Shown here: positions 7,907 to 16,122 of the stretch, piece by piece | Position numbering within the stretch: the stretch's first letter is position 1 | How the letters are laid out: the number at the start of each line of letters is the position of its first letter | Assembly (NCBI RefSeq): GCF_001274725.1 | Contig: NZ_LGUF01000007.1 | Coordinates: 2,612,504 to 2,676,503, forward strand | Origin: Sporosarcina globispora | GTDB taxonomy: Bacteria; Bacillota; Bacilli; Bacillales; Cytobacillaceae | DNA length: 64,000 nucleotides | Direction of reading: 5' to 3' | Notes under the pieces: model-generated | Database searches by the model: none | Told to the model about the DNA's origin: nothing | What the model saw: only the letters and a program-made list of their open reading frames with translations | Position numbers and translations under genes: made by a program

Positions 7907-9406
7907 ATGAATCGGTTTTATAAACGTTATTCAGATTTAATCTTTCATTTGCTCAGTGAAAATAAATGGATCAGTTTAGCTCAGCTGGCTGAACGAACAG
8001 GCTTTTCAAAAAGCACCATATGGCGAGATCTGGAATTCCTGGAGACGGTTATGCCAGAGAATTGGGAGCTTAAAAAACACGAGACTTTTGGCGTAAGGCT
8101 AAAAAAACCTGAAAGCGGCACTTTGGAGAGTATTTTAAGGGAAATTCGGGAAAAGAATTCTTATTTCCATACGTTAAAGCTGATTTTACTGAGCGATGGA
8201 ATAGACATTTCCCAGATTTCCAATGAGGTGCATGTAAGCCGCTCGACCGCATACCGTCACCTTGAAAAGCTTCAGGAGGTACTGAAAGAATCACAGCTGA
8301 GATTAACTTCAAGCCCTTTTAAAGTGGTCGGAGATGAAAAAAATATCAGGCGCTTTATCATGCAATACTTAGATTTAATGAATTTTAAACCGGAAGCCGA
8401 GAAGGAGCGGCTGCAATCTGGGGATTTTCAGGCTGCATTGCTGGATATGATATCCAACTATTCGGTGACTCTCCGTACAGGTGCCCTTCAGCGCCTCAAA
8501 ATGATTATTTATATATCAAATTTGCGGATGTCCAAGGGCTATTTTGTTTCGTTTCCTGAATCTTTGCTGGATGCTTATAAGGATAGTGAATTTTTCCTTA
8601 TGGCTAAAGATTTAGTGCATTTTATAGAAAAAACCAAAGTCCCATCCCGTGAAACACAGCTTCATGAAATTCTTTTCTTTGCCATTTATTTAATGAATGA
8701 GGAAAGGCCGACTAATAGGTCACAGCATTTACGATATCTTCGCAGCAGGACGATAGGTGAAAGAGAGCATCCTTTTTCTGTCTACCTAGAAAGCCTTTCA
8801 ACTTTAGCAGGCTTCAATCTAACAGATGATGATATTTTTTTATTTCACATTTACCAGACCTTTAAGAGAATTTATCTGGAGAAAGAACTAAATACCGAAA
8901 CCCTTCATAGCTCAATGATTCAATACCTGCCTTATTATGAGAAGAATTCACTTTTCAAAACGTTAGAGGACCTGGGAGTTAAAATATTCTCGAAAGTTCC
9001 CCTTGTTTTCAAAAAATTGGATATCCTTGAGATTTTCACCCTTATGCAGGCTGCCATTTTGCGAAGGCAGAATAGTCATGTCATACAGGCTGTCTTAGTA
9101 TGCCGTACATACTATGAAAAGGATTATACAAAGGAAGTTCTAAAATATCATTTTGGCAATAGGCTTGCTGTTTCAACGCTTGATTCATCCAGCATTGAAT
9201 TAATCTCTGAATATGAAGAGTTTGATTTGGTTATTTCGACGGATGATAATCATTCAATAGGGCATTTGCCAAAAATAAATGTTTCTGCATTTCCGACAGC
9301 ATCAGAGATGATGGAAATCAGACATTTTATAAATGATCATTTTTTTAAACAGCTGGGCCTGGATAAAGAGATGATCTATCCATATCAAAAGAATGACGAG
9401 ATCTGA
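7907..9406 (+). CDS. Mga/AtxA-like PRD-containing transcriptional regulator
   Basis: A protein of about 499 residues with two N-terminal helix-turn-helix regions (SLAQLAERTGFSKSTIWRDL and DISQISNEVHVSRSTAYRHL), a central region with PRD-like helices and a C-terminal EIIB-like fold (AVLVCRTYYEKDYTKEVL to EFDLVIST). This is the Mga/AtxA/LicR-like architecture, in which phosphotransferase phosphorylation or dimerisation tunes DNA binding. Its targets are unknown. The ATG at 7907 follows AGGTGATGG. No PTS genes flank it, and the adjacent downstream gene has its own Fur-type control. Confidence 0.82.
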   Translation: MNRFYKRYSDLIFHLLSENKWISLAQLAERTGFSKSTIWRDLEFLETVMPENWELKKHETFGVRLKKPESGTLESILREIREKNSYFHTLKLILLSDGIDISQISNEVHVSRSTAYRHLEKLQEVLKESQLRLTSSPFKVVGDEKNIRRFIMQYLDLMNFKPEAEKERLQSGDFQAALLDMISNYSVTLRTGALQRLKMIIYISNLRMSKGYFVSFPESLLDAYKDSEFFLMAKDLVHFIEKTKVPSRETQLHEILFFAIYLMNEERPTNRSQHLRYLRSRTIGEREHPFSVYLESLSTLAGFNLTDDDIFLFHIYQTFKRIYLEKELNTETLHSSMIQYLPYYEKNSLFKTLEDLGVKIFSKVPLVFKKLDILEIFTLMQAAILRRQNSHVIQAVLVCRTYYEKDYTKEVLKYHFGNRLAVSTLDSSSIELISEYEEFDLVISTDDNHSIGHLPKINVSAFPTASEMMEIRHFINDHFFKQLGLDKEMIYPYQKNDEI

Positions 9407-9408
9407 GA

Positions 9409-9438
9409 CGCCTTCCTCATGCGGAGGTGTTTTTTTTA
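9409..9438 (+). terminator. Terminator after the Mga-like regulator
   Basis: ACGCCT(T)CC pairs with GGAGGTGT with one bulge and one G-T pair, followed by a run of eight T. Confidence 0.65.
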
Positions 9439-9462
9439 TTTATTTTATGAAAGATGTTGAAT

Positions 9463-9510
9463 TTGATAATCATTATCAATTAAAATAAGGATAACTGATA
9501 ATTATTTTCA
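9463..9510 (+). promoter_or_regulatory. Two Fur boxes
   Basis: TGATAATCATTATCA at 9464-9478 is an exact 7-1-7 Fur box, extended by one further pair on each side. TGATAATTATTTTCA at 9496-9510 matches the same consensus with one difference. The boxes lie 38-85 nt before the next gene, so iron repression through Fur is the expected control. Confidence 0.85.
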
Positions 9511-9548
9511 TTTAATTTCGTATTACTTGGCGATAGGGAGGCGCGAAA

Positions 9549-10316
9549 ATGATTAAATATCCTCAAGTATCGGTCCGCACAATGACTGACCAGAATTTAA
9601 CGGACTTTATCCGATGTCCTTATAAATTTTATTACACACATATTGAAAAGAAAAAGCATCCTCTTGGATGGCGCCAGGCTATTCAGCATATTATCAATAA
9701 AGTCGTTTCATCCTATTTTCAGCTGCCGAAAAACCAAAGAACCCCTGCAAATGTTCTGCAGCTGATTGATCAATATTGGGGGAGGCTGGAGCTTGGGATG
9801 TTTGATACAAAGCTCCAATATTATATGGCGGCGGCAGCGATAACAGATGGTTTAATGACAAATTTAAGCAGTGAGTCGGATATTGCACAGCCGCTGTTTT
9901 TATATGAAAAGTTTAAAATGAACCTTAAAGAGCTGGATGTTGATCTTTCTTTAACTTTTGATGTCGCCGAATGGCAGCAGGATTCTTTTATAGTAAAAAA
10001 ATTCTTAGTTGATGCTGATGTGCAAATGCTTGAGCTTTATTGTCATTTAACTGTGGTTTTTTCGGAAAAAGTATTTGGAATAAGGCCTGCGAGAATTGAA
10101 GTTATGACATTGATAGATGGAGAAAAGCACGTTTTCAATCCAGATACAGACAGCCTCGAAGCGGGATTAAACTATCTGCAGCTGATGAAAAATCTCCTTG
10201 AAGACACTCAACAGTTTTCGGATATGTACAATGTGAATGAGTGTCCTGCTTGTCCTTTTCAGGGAGTCTGTGATAGAGATGAAAAGATTGAGACAAAACA
10301 TAAATTCTTATCCTGA
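9549..10316 (+). CDS. PD-(D/E)XK nuclease-like Fe-S protein, Fur-box preceded
   Basis: A 255-residue protein with the RecB/Cas4/AddB-type cysteine layout: one Cys near the N-terminus in FIRCPYKFYY and three at the C-terminus in CPACPFQGVC. In that group these four hold a [4Fe-4S] cluster. The middle aligns by eye with a PD-(D/E)XK core, but the usual G-x-x-D and D-x-K strands are poor: the region reads SLTFDVAEW and FIVKKFLV. Nuclease activity is therefore doubtful. The gene stands alone, has two Fur boxes, starts at an ATG after GGGAGG and ends in a terminator. Its role is unknown. Confidence 0.65.
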   Translation: MIKYPQVSVRTMTDQNLTDFIRCPYKFYYTHIEKKKHPLGWRQAIQHIINKVVSSYFQLPKNQRTPANVLQLIDQYWGRLELGMFDTKLQYYMAAAAITDGLMTNLSSESDIAQPLFLYEKFKMNLKELDVDLSLTFDVAEWQQDSFIVKKFLVDADVQMLELYCHLTVVFSEKVFGIRPARIEVMTLIDGEKHVFNPDTDSLEAGLNYLQLMKNLLEDTQQFSDMYNVNECPACPFQGVCDRDEKIETKHKFLS

Positions 10317-10320
10317 ATTG

Positions 10321-10348
10321 GCGCCTGGGGAAAAACCAGGCGCTTTTG
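10321..10348 (+). terminator. Terminator after the Fur-preceded gene
   Basis: GCGCCTGG and CCAGGCGC form a perfect 8-bp stem with a 7-nt loop, followed by TTTTGT. Confidence 0.8.
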
Positions 10349-10450
10349 TATTGCAGAACCTATTCGATGTGAATGTATTTCCATTGCTTTTAAAGGCATT
10401 TCCCGCTAAAGTTTTACAGAGATGATTGAAAGAAAGGTTGCGATTCTTCA

Positions 10451-11512
10451 TTGAATATACTAATCACAGGTGCAAACGGTTTTTTGGGGAAAAAGCTTTC
10501 GGTAAAGCTTTTGGAGCAGGGACATAATCTATATTTATTGGTCAGAAATAGAAAGCGGCTTGATTCCTTCATGGCTAAAGAAGGTGACGCATATTCCAGT
10601 CAGATTCATATATTAGAAGGTGATGTTACAGAAGAGCATCTTGGTTTAAATAGGCAACTGGTGAATTCTTTAAAGGGTAAAATCGATGCAGTATACCACA
10701 GTGCCGCACTTTTATCGTTTGATGAAAAGGATCGGGACAGGACTTATAAAGTGAATGTGGGCGGGACAGAAAATGTTCTAAATCTTGCTTTGGAAATATC
10801 CTGTCAAAAAGTTTTATACATTAGTACAGCCTATACGGTAGGGAAGGAGACTGTGGGGGCAGAGACTCTTTACTCATCGGACAGATGCTTTGTGAATCCC
10901 TATGAAGCTTCCAAATGTGAAGCAGAACATCTTGTATACAAATTTCGGAATAACCTTGATATAGTTATTCTTCGCCCCGGTATTATCATCGGTGATTCCA
11001 GAACAGGTGTAGCCGATACAAACTTCGGTTTATATGGATTTCTAAAAGGCATCAAGATCTTAAAAAAACGGGCCATGCGAAGGCAAGACGCCCAAAGCTG
11101 CACAATCTTCTTGGATCCTGAAGTTGCCCAGAACTTTGTGCCCGTCAATTATGTGATAGATGTTCTTGATGCAGCTTTGGTTCACGGCAAAAATGGATCG
11201 ATTTTCAATATTACCAACCCAAACCCGCCTCTGCAATCAGAGGTGTATGCAATTGTTAAAGAGGTTCTCGATTTTCCGCAGCTGAAGATGTATCCCCCTT
11301 CATTAAATGCGGAAATGACAAATGAAGAAAAGGCTTTTCATGATTCAATGAGCATTTTCCACAGTTATTTCCAGCGGACGATTGACTTTCCTTCAGATAA
11401 TACGGCGAAGATGCTTGCAGCTGCAGGTGTTCCCATGCTTCAAATGGACCGTGAAGCTCTAAAAAGAATAATAGCAGGATATTTGCTCGATAAAGCAAGT
11501 ATAACTTCCTGA
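10451..11512 (+). CDS. SDR family NAD(P)-dependent oxidoreductase/epimerase
   Basis: A 353-residue extended short-chain dehydrogenase. The Rossmann glycine motif is TGANGFLG at residues 6-13. Catalytic Ser/Thr lies in YISTAYT, and the Y-x3-K pair is in NPYEASKCE. LEGDVTE is typical of NAD_binding_4/thioester-reductase-like members. It would reduce or epimerise a small or acyl substrate, which cannot be named. The start is a TTG, which gives the canonical MNILITG N-terminus; AAAGG lies 13 nt upstream, longer than usual. A stem-loop follows the gene. Confidence 0.85.
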   Translation: MNILITGANGFLGKKLSVKLLEQGHNLYLLVRNRKRLDSFMAKEGDAYSSQIHILEGDVTEEHLGLNRQLVNSLKGKIDAVYHSAALLSFDEKDRDRTYKVNVGGTENVLNLALEISCQKVLYISTAYTVGKETVGAETLYSSDRCFVNPYEASKCEAEHLVYKFRNNLDIVILRPGIIIGDSRTGVADTNFGLYGFLKGIKILKKRAMRRQDAQSCTIFLDPEVAQNFVPVNYVIDVLDAALVHGKNGSIFNITNPNPPLQSEVYAIVKEVLDFPQLKMYPPSLNAEMTNEEKAFHDSMSIFHSYFQRTIDFPSDNTAKMLAAAGVPMLQMDREALKRIIAGYLLDKASITS

Positions 11513-11522
11513 CAAAATGGAG

Positions 11523-11551
11523 AGACCGGGTATTTGATTTCCCGGTCTTCA
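11523..11551 (+). terminator. Bidirectional terminator between the SDR and FUSC genes
   Basis: AGACCGGG and CCCGGTCT form an 8-bp stem with a 10-nt loop. The T-tract is weak (TCTTCAATT). Confidence 0.55.
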
Positions 11552-11573
11552 ATTATTCTTCCATGTCTGTTCC

Positions 11574-12673
11574 TCACATTGTCCCCCTTTTATATGCCCC
11601 CTCTTGCAGGGGAGTTTTTAGAAGCTTCCGGTGCTTAATTTCCATCGTCTGAATATGATTCAATTCCTCAATTAAGTCATGGATCGAGAGAAACTCATAT
11701 AGAATGGCTGTTTCAGGCTGTACAGAGTGGTGTGTGCGCGGTTTTAAGCCGCCAGCAGGATTCTGCTGTTTTTGCTCAATAAACCACTGAGTGACTTCAC
11801 CGATATTTTTATGATGGCATTCTGTAATTAGGAATCCGGGGTCGTACAGGCTGTCTTTTAGATCCTCGAGAACAGAAGAGGCAAGCTTTTTCTTTCTGTC
11901 TCCAAGCTCCCGCTGGCCAGGCGGCAGAAAGACCAAGTTTCCTACATGATAGGCAATCTGCCTTAGGATAGTTAGTTTTTTATATTCATAGTGAAAGTCT
12001 CGCATATCCTCACGGCTAAATCGGTGATACCTGTATTCAGCTTTTTGATAATGGCATAAAGTCTCTGTTTTATCGATATCTTTTATTAGCTTTTGAAAAT
12101 CAGAACGGACAGTCCCATCAGATGTATGGATACTTAATATCTCTAAGCCTTTGTTATGTAAAATGTCACCAGACCGCATGAACAGGGAATGAATGTTCTT
12201 TATTATTGATTTTGAGTAATTCGGCGGCATGACGAAAAAGTTCACAGCTGCAGAAACGACAATTCCGGTTGTAGTAGTCCCCAATCTAATGAAAAAAGAG
12301 GAAAGGTAATGGTCCTGTACAGTTGAAATCATTGCCACACCCGTCAATGTTGCCACAAGCATCCCATCATGAAGCTTCAGCTTATGGCAAAGTATGATTG
12401 TGCAAGTGATACGAAAGCATAGCTGTACGGGCTGTCCTCGAAAATAAACGTAAATAAAACAGTAAACCCTGCACCAATAGCTGCCGCTGGAAACCTTACA
12501 TATGCTTTCCGAATGGAATCCGCAACAGTGGGCTCAATCGTGACGATGGCTGTAATCACAGCAAACATGCCAGGCCAATTCAGCATATGGCAGATAAAAG
12601 CTGTAATAAATACAGCCAATCCGGTTTTTGCAATTCTTCCTCCAATAAATTTATAAGGTATAGTCAGTTTCAT
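11574..12673 (-). pseudogene. FUSC/aromatic acid exporter family protein, frameshifted
   Basis: Two ORFs in different frames together make one protein of about 365 residues: N-terminal membrane helices (12377-12673) and the C-terminal membrane plus cytosolic part (11574-12362). After ...AFVSLA the first frame runs into a stop. Reading the next frame from about 12402 gives T-I-I-L-C-H-K-L-K-L-H-D-G-M-L-V, which joins it smoothly to the second ORF. One base is missing near 12400-12404. The intact family (DUF939/ArAE_1) exports aromatic or other acids. A paralogue lies at the right end of the window. This is either a true null allele or an assembly deletion. Confidence 0.8.
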
Positions 12674-12856
12674 AAAAAATCCTTTTTTAGATTAAGTTTA
12701 AATATAAATTTATATTAGTGTACCAAACCTGTAAGAGCAAATGTGAATCTTCTGATAAAAAGGTAATATCCCGGTGACATGTTGAGATAGTATGTTAAAA
12801 TAGACAACTATAAAGTATAAATAATGAATACCGACAAAGGGGAAGGGTGAGTTTGT

Positions 12857-13372
12857 ATGTCAATTGAAAGTGTGAAGGCCCATTTTAAAAAATGGGATCG
12901 GGAAAAAGATGTGATGGAGTTCGATTCTTTAAGTGCAACAGTAAATCAGGCTGCTGAAACAATCGGAGTCAGCCCTGCACAAATTGCCAAGACACTCTCC
13001 TTCAGAGATGACGGGGATCAGGCGATTCTTGTGGTGGCAGCAGGAGACGCCAAAATAGATAACAAGAAATTCCGGAATGCGTTTGGTTTCAAAGCCCGAA
13101 TGCTTTCAGCTGAGGAAGTACTTGAACAGACTGGCCATGCTGTCGGTGGGGTTTGCCCATTTGGACTGACAAATGACCTGGATGTTTTTTTGGATGAATC
13201 AATGAGAAGATTTGAAACGCTTTTTCCAGCATGTGGGAGCAGTAATTCTGCCATCGAACTTACACCGGATGAAATTGAAACATATTCAGATGCTAAAGGC
13301 TGGGTTGATGTGTGCAAGGAATGGGAAGATGAGCTGATTATTGAGAGGCCCTTGGAGAAAATAACGAAATAG
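12857..13372 (+). CDS. YbaK/EbsC family aminoacyl-tRNA deacylase
   Basis: A 171-residue protein with the YbaK fold: a TVNQAAETIGVSPAQIAKTL start, a conserved K in GDAKIDNKKF, and the VGGVCPFGL motif that lines the active site. Family members hydrolyse mischarged Cys-tRNA(Pro) or related aminoacyl-tRNAs in the cytosol. The exact specificity is not visible. The ATG follows GGGAAGGGTGAG. It is monocistronic, 95 nt before the next gene. Confidence 0.87.
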   Translation: MSIESVKAHFKKWDREKDVMEFDSLSATVNQAAETIGVSPAQIAKTLSFRDDGDQAILVVAAGDAKIDNKKFRNAFGFKARMLSAEEVLEQTGHAVGGVCPFGLTNDLDVFLDESMRRFETLFPACGSSNSAIELTPDEIETYSDAKGWVDVCKEWEDELIIERPLEKITK

Positions 13373-13467
13373 CGCTATTGTTCTTCGTGATGAAATAAAA
13401 GTAATGGAATATTATGATAATTATTGGTGAATAAATATTTAATTTATCGGATTAGGAGAGCATAATC

Positions 13468-14646
13468 ATGGAAAAAAAACTGATTCTTAATCAAATTGAT
13501 GAACTGCAGGACGATTTTTATAAAATAAGTACATACATTGGCGAGAATCCGGAACTGGGACATGAAGAGTTCAAAGCATGCAAAGTATTGACAGAGGAGC
13601 TCAAAAAGAATGGCTTTTCCGTAGAAATTGGCACATGCGGTTTGCCGACTGCTTTCACCGCAATATATGACAGCGGGAAAGAGGGGCCAGTTATTGGGTA
13701 TATGTCGGAATACGATGCGCTGCCTGAGGTCGGGCATGCATGCGGCCATAATTTAATCGGCACAATGGGAATAGCTGCAGGAATTGGATTAAGCAAAGTG
13801 ATCCATGAAACTGGAGGAAAAATCATTGTATTTGGCACACCTGCAGAGGAAACAAAGGGCGGCAAGGTGACTATGGCTGAAGCAGGTATGTTTGATGACC
13901 TGGATGCGGCGATTATGGTTCATCCGCTGGACAATTATGTGAAGAGCGGTACATCACTGGCCATGGATGCTATCCAGTTTGAGTTTTTTGGAAAGTCAGC
14001 ACATGCTGCTGCGAGCCCGCATCTTGGAATTAATGCTTTGGATGCTGTGCTGCAGACTTTCAACAGCATAAATGCTTTGCGCCAGCATATCAAACCTGAT
14101 GCCAGAATCCATGGAATTATCACGGAAGGGGGCAAAGCTGCAAACGTTGTTCCGGACTACGCTGTAGCCCAATTTTATGTTCGTGCAGGCAAACGGGAGT
14201 ATGTGAATGAACTTGTAGAAAAGGTCAAGAAGTGTGCAGAAGGGGCAGCTATGCAGACTGGTGCCGAAATGAAGTGGTCATATTATGAATTCTCTTATGA
14301 TGATATGGTTACGAACAGCCCATTATCAGAAGCATTCAATAAAGAACTGATTTCTCTTGGTGTGAATGAGGAGGAAATTCTGGAACAGAAGGACGGCTCA
14401 GGTTCTCTTGACATGGGGAATGTCAGCCAGGCAGCACCTTCCATTCATCCTTATATTAAAATCTGCAATGAGGCATATGCTTGCCATACACATGAATTCC
14501 GTGAAGCTGCGATGAGTGAACAGGCTAGAGAAGCCATGATCCTTGGAGCCAAAGCAATGGCACTTACTGGGTTTGAAGTGTTAACCAATAAGGAGCTTTT
14601 AAAACAAATTAAAGCAGAATTTGAATCAAGCAAGGCATTTGCTTAA
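13468..14646 (+). CDS. M20 family metallopeptidase/amidohydrolase
   Basis: A 392-residue M20 peptidase (AbgB/YxeP-like amidohydrolase group). Metal-binding and catalytic motifs are MSEYDALPEVGHACGHN near residues 75-95 and the GTPAEETKGGK segment with the general-base Glu. The dimerisation lid (FFGKSAHAAASPHLGINALDA) starts near residue 170. Such enzymes cut N-acyl or dipeptide amide bonds in the cytosol. The substrate is unknown. The ATG has GGAGAG upstream, and a bidirectional terminator separates it from the small zinc-ribbon gene. Confidence 0.87.
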   Translation: MEKKLILNQIDELQDDFYKISTYIGENPELGHEEFKACKVLTEELKKNGFSVEIGTCGLPTAFTAIYDSGKEGPVIGYMSEYDALPEVGHACGHNLIGTMGIAAGIGLSKVIHETGGKIIVFGTPAEETKGGKVTMAEAGMFDDLDAAIMVHPLDNYVKSGTSLAMDAIQFEFFGKSAHAAASPHLGINALDAVLQTFNSINALRQHIKPDARIHGIITEGGKAANVVPDYAVAQFYVRAGKREYVNELVEKVKKCAEGAAMQTGAEMKWSYYEFSYDDMVTNSPLSEAFNKELISLGVNEEEILEQKDGSGSLDMGNVSQAAPSIHPYIKICNEAYACHTHEFREAAMSEQAREAMILGAKAMALTGFEVLTNKELLKQIKAEFESSKAFA

Positions 14647-14657
14647 GAATTCAAAAT

Positions 14658-14696
14658 AAAGCCATGATCCAAATGAAGTTTGAAGATCATGGCTTT
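14658..14696 (+). terminator. Bidirectional terminator
   Basis: AAAGCCATGATC and GATCATGGCTTT form a 12-bp perfect stem between two convergent genes. A/T flanks on both sides allow use in either direction. Confidence 0.75.
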
Positions 14697-14700
14697 TATA

Positions 14701-14910
14701 TTATGACAGATTATTCCATTCGGAATATAGTCCAGTTCCATTGCAGCCTGGGCAATCAAATTGGTTTGCGTGATAGGCGAATTCATTTCCCGGATAGAGT
14801 GAAAAGCCTCTGCCGTAACAGTCCGGACACTTATTCTCTTCCTTCATTCGGTTGACATGATTTTGATATCTCATCTCTCGCCATTCATTAAAGGCATTCA
14901 ATAATCCCAT
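14701..14910 (-). CDS. Small protein with two DnaJ-like zinc-finger knuckles
   Basis: A 69-residue protein carrying CPDCYGRG and, about 20 residues later, CPGCNGTG. These are two C-x2-C-x-G-x-G knuckles as in DnaJ zinc fingers, so it probably binds one zinc ion. Its function is unknown. The ATG at 14910 is preferred because GAGGTG lies 6 nt upstream. An in-frame ATG at 14928 is possible but has a poorer site. Confidence 0.65.
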   Translation of the reverse strand: MGLLNAFNEWREMRYQNHVNRMKEENKCPDCYGRGFSLYPGNEFAYHANQFDCPGCNGTGLYSEWNNLS

Positions 14911-15039
14911 CTTTTTCACCTCAGCCATTTTTCCTTATTTTGCATAAAATGGGCAGAATTTATACACTTCGATACTATAATATATGAATAAAATGGGACT
15001 AGTGTGAAAAAATGCCTGTCTAAAATGTTGCTATATTGC

Positions 15040-15930
15040 CTATTTGTTTTTCCATCGTTGAGCGAGTGCTTCAATAAAAATGCTGACATTCTTTTTTTCC
15101 TGCATGATGGGTAAGAGAACATAGGAAAGAGTCCTTTTGAATTCCTGGTTTTTCACTTTGATTATGGAAAGGTTATTTTGTTTAACGTCTCTTTTGACGA
15201 CACTTCCAGAAAGAATGCTTATTCCCATACCGCTAATCAGGGTTTCTTTTATCCCCTGGTTGCTGCTGATCGTTAGGAGTGATTTGACCTTAAGCCCATT
15301 TGATCTGACTACGTGATTAAAATACTCACGGGTCCCTGATCCATTTTCCCTCATGATCCATGCCTGATTTTGCAGATCAGCTATCGTCACTTCCCCCTTT
15401 TGTACTAATGGATGCTGGTTGGAAGACACAATATATAATTCATCCTGCAAAAAAGGAGTAACGGCAAGCTCTTTTTCATTTGTCTGGCCCTCAATTAACC
15501 CGATATCTACATGATGAGACCTTGTTGACTGAACAACTTCCTCAGTGTTGGCAATCGTAACATGGAGATTTAGTTCAGGATACTGATTCTGCAAATCAAG
15601 GAGCAGGGGAGGCAGGATATATTCGCCTATAGTGAAACTAGCTGCAATTTTCAGGTCCCCTTTAATGGTGTTTTGCTGTTCTAAAATTTCCTGCCTGGTT
15701 TGTTCGTAAATGGTAATCATCTGCTTGGCCCGGTCATATAATATTTCACCGCTGGGCGTAATCTTCAAGTATTTTGGAGAACGGTGAAAAAGTTTGGTCT
15801 GAAACTCCTTTTCCAGATTTTTAATATGCAGGCTGACACTGGGCTGCGACATGAGAAGGAGCTCAGCTGTCTTTGTAAAATTTTTCACTTCAGCCAAGGT
15901 GACGAATGTTTTTAGCGCATCATAGTACAA
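15040..15930 (-). CDS. cysL: LysR-type regulator, CysL-like
   Basis: A 296-residue LysR-type regulator: a winged helix-turn-helix at residues 1-65 (FTKTAELLLMSQPSVSLHIKNLE) and a periplasmic-binding-like effector domain from about residue 90. It is divergent from cysJI, as CysL is in B. subtilis, where CysL activates the sulfite reductase operon. The name rests on sequence type plus this arrangement. The 190-bp divergent region is very A/T rich and should contain binding sites for both autoregulation and cysJ activation. Confidence 0.78.
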   Translation of the reverse strand: MYYDALKTFVTLAEVKNFTKTAELLLMSQPSVSLHIKNLEKEFQTKLFHRSPKYLKITPSGEILYDRAKQMITIYEQTRQEILEQQNTIKGDLKIAASFTIGEYILPPLLLDLQNQYPELNLHVTIANTEEVVQSTRSHHVDIGLIEGQTNEKELAVTPFLQDELYIVSSNQHPLVQKGEVTIADLQNQAWIMRENGSGTREYFNHVVRSNGLKVKSLLTISSNQGIKETLISGMGISILSGSVVKRDVKQNNLSIIKVKNQEFKRTLSYVLLPIMQEKKNVSIFIEALAQRWKNK

Positions 15931-15939
15931 AATATCACC

Positions 15940-16000
15940 CTTCTATAATTAATTATATTAATAGTTATGATAATTAATATTTATTTTACTAATGCCAAAT
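15940..16000. promoter_or_regulatory. cysL-cysJ divergent regulatory region
   Basis: Short A/T-rich dyads such as ATAATTAATTAT (15948-15959) and a further TAATTAAT copy near 15973 resemble LysR T-N11-A half-sites. They are a candidate CysL operator. The sequence is low complexity, so exact boundaries cannot be fixed. Confidence 0.4.
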
Positions 16001-16086
16001 CATTCGGTAAAGTATTAGATATATATTTTTTAAGTATAAACCCGACTTTTTTTATAGGAAAAGAGGAAATTTAAAGAAATAATAAT

Positions 16087-16110
16087 AAACCAGCCATATT
16101 CTGCTGGTTT
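16087..16110 (+). promoter_or_regulatory. Leader hairpin directly before the cysJ ribosome binding site
   Basis: AAACCAGC and GCTGGTTT form a perfect 8-bp stem around CATATTCT, ending 1 nt before the GAGGTGG site of cysJ. It lacks a long T-tract, so it may be an mRNA stabiliser or translational element rather than a terminator. Confidence 0.4.
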
Positions 16111-16122
16111 GCGAGGTGGATA

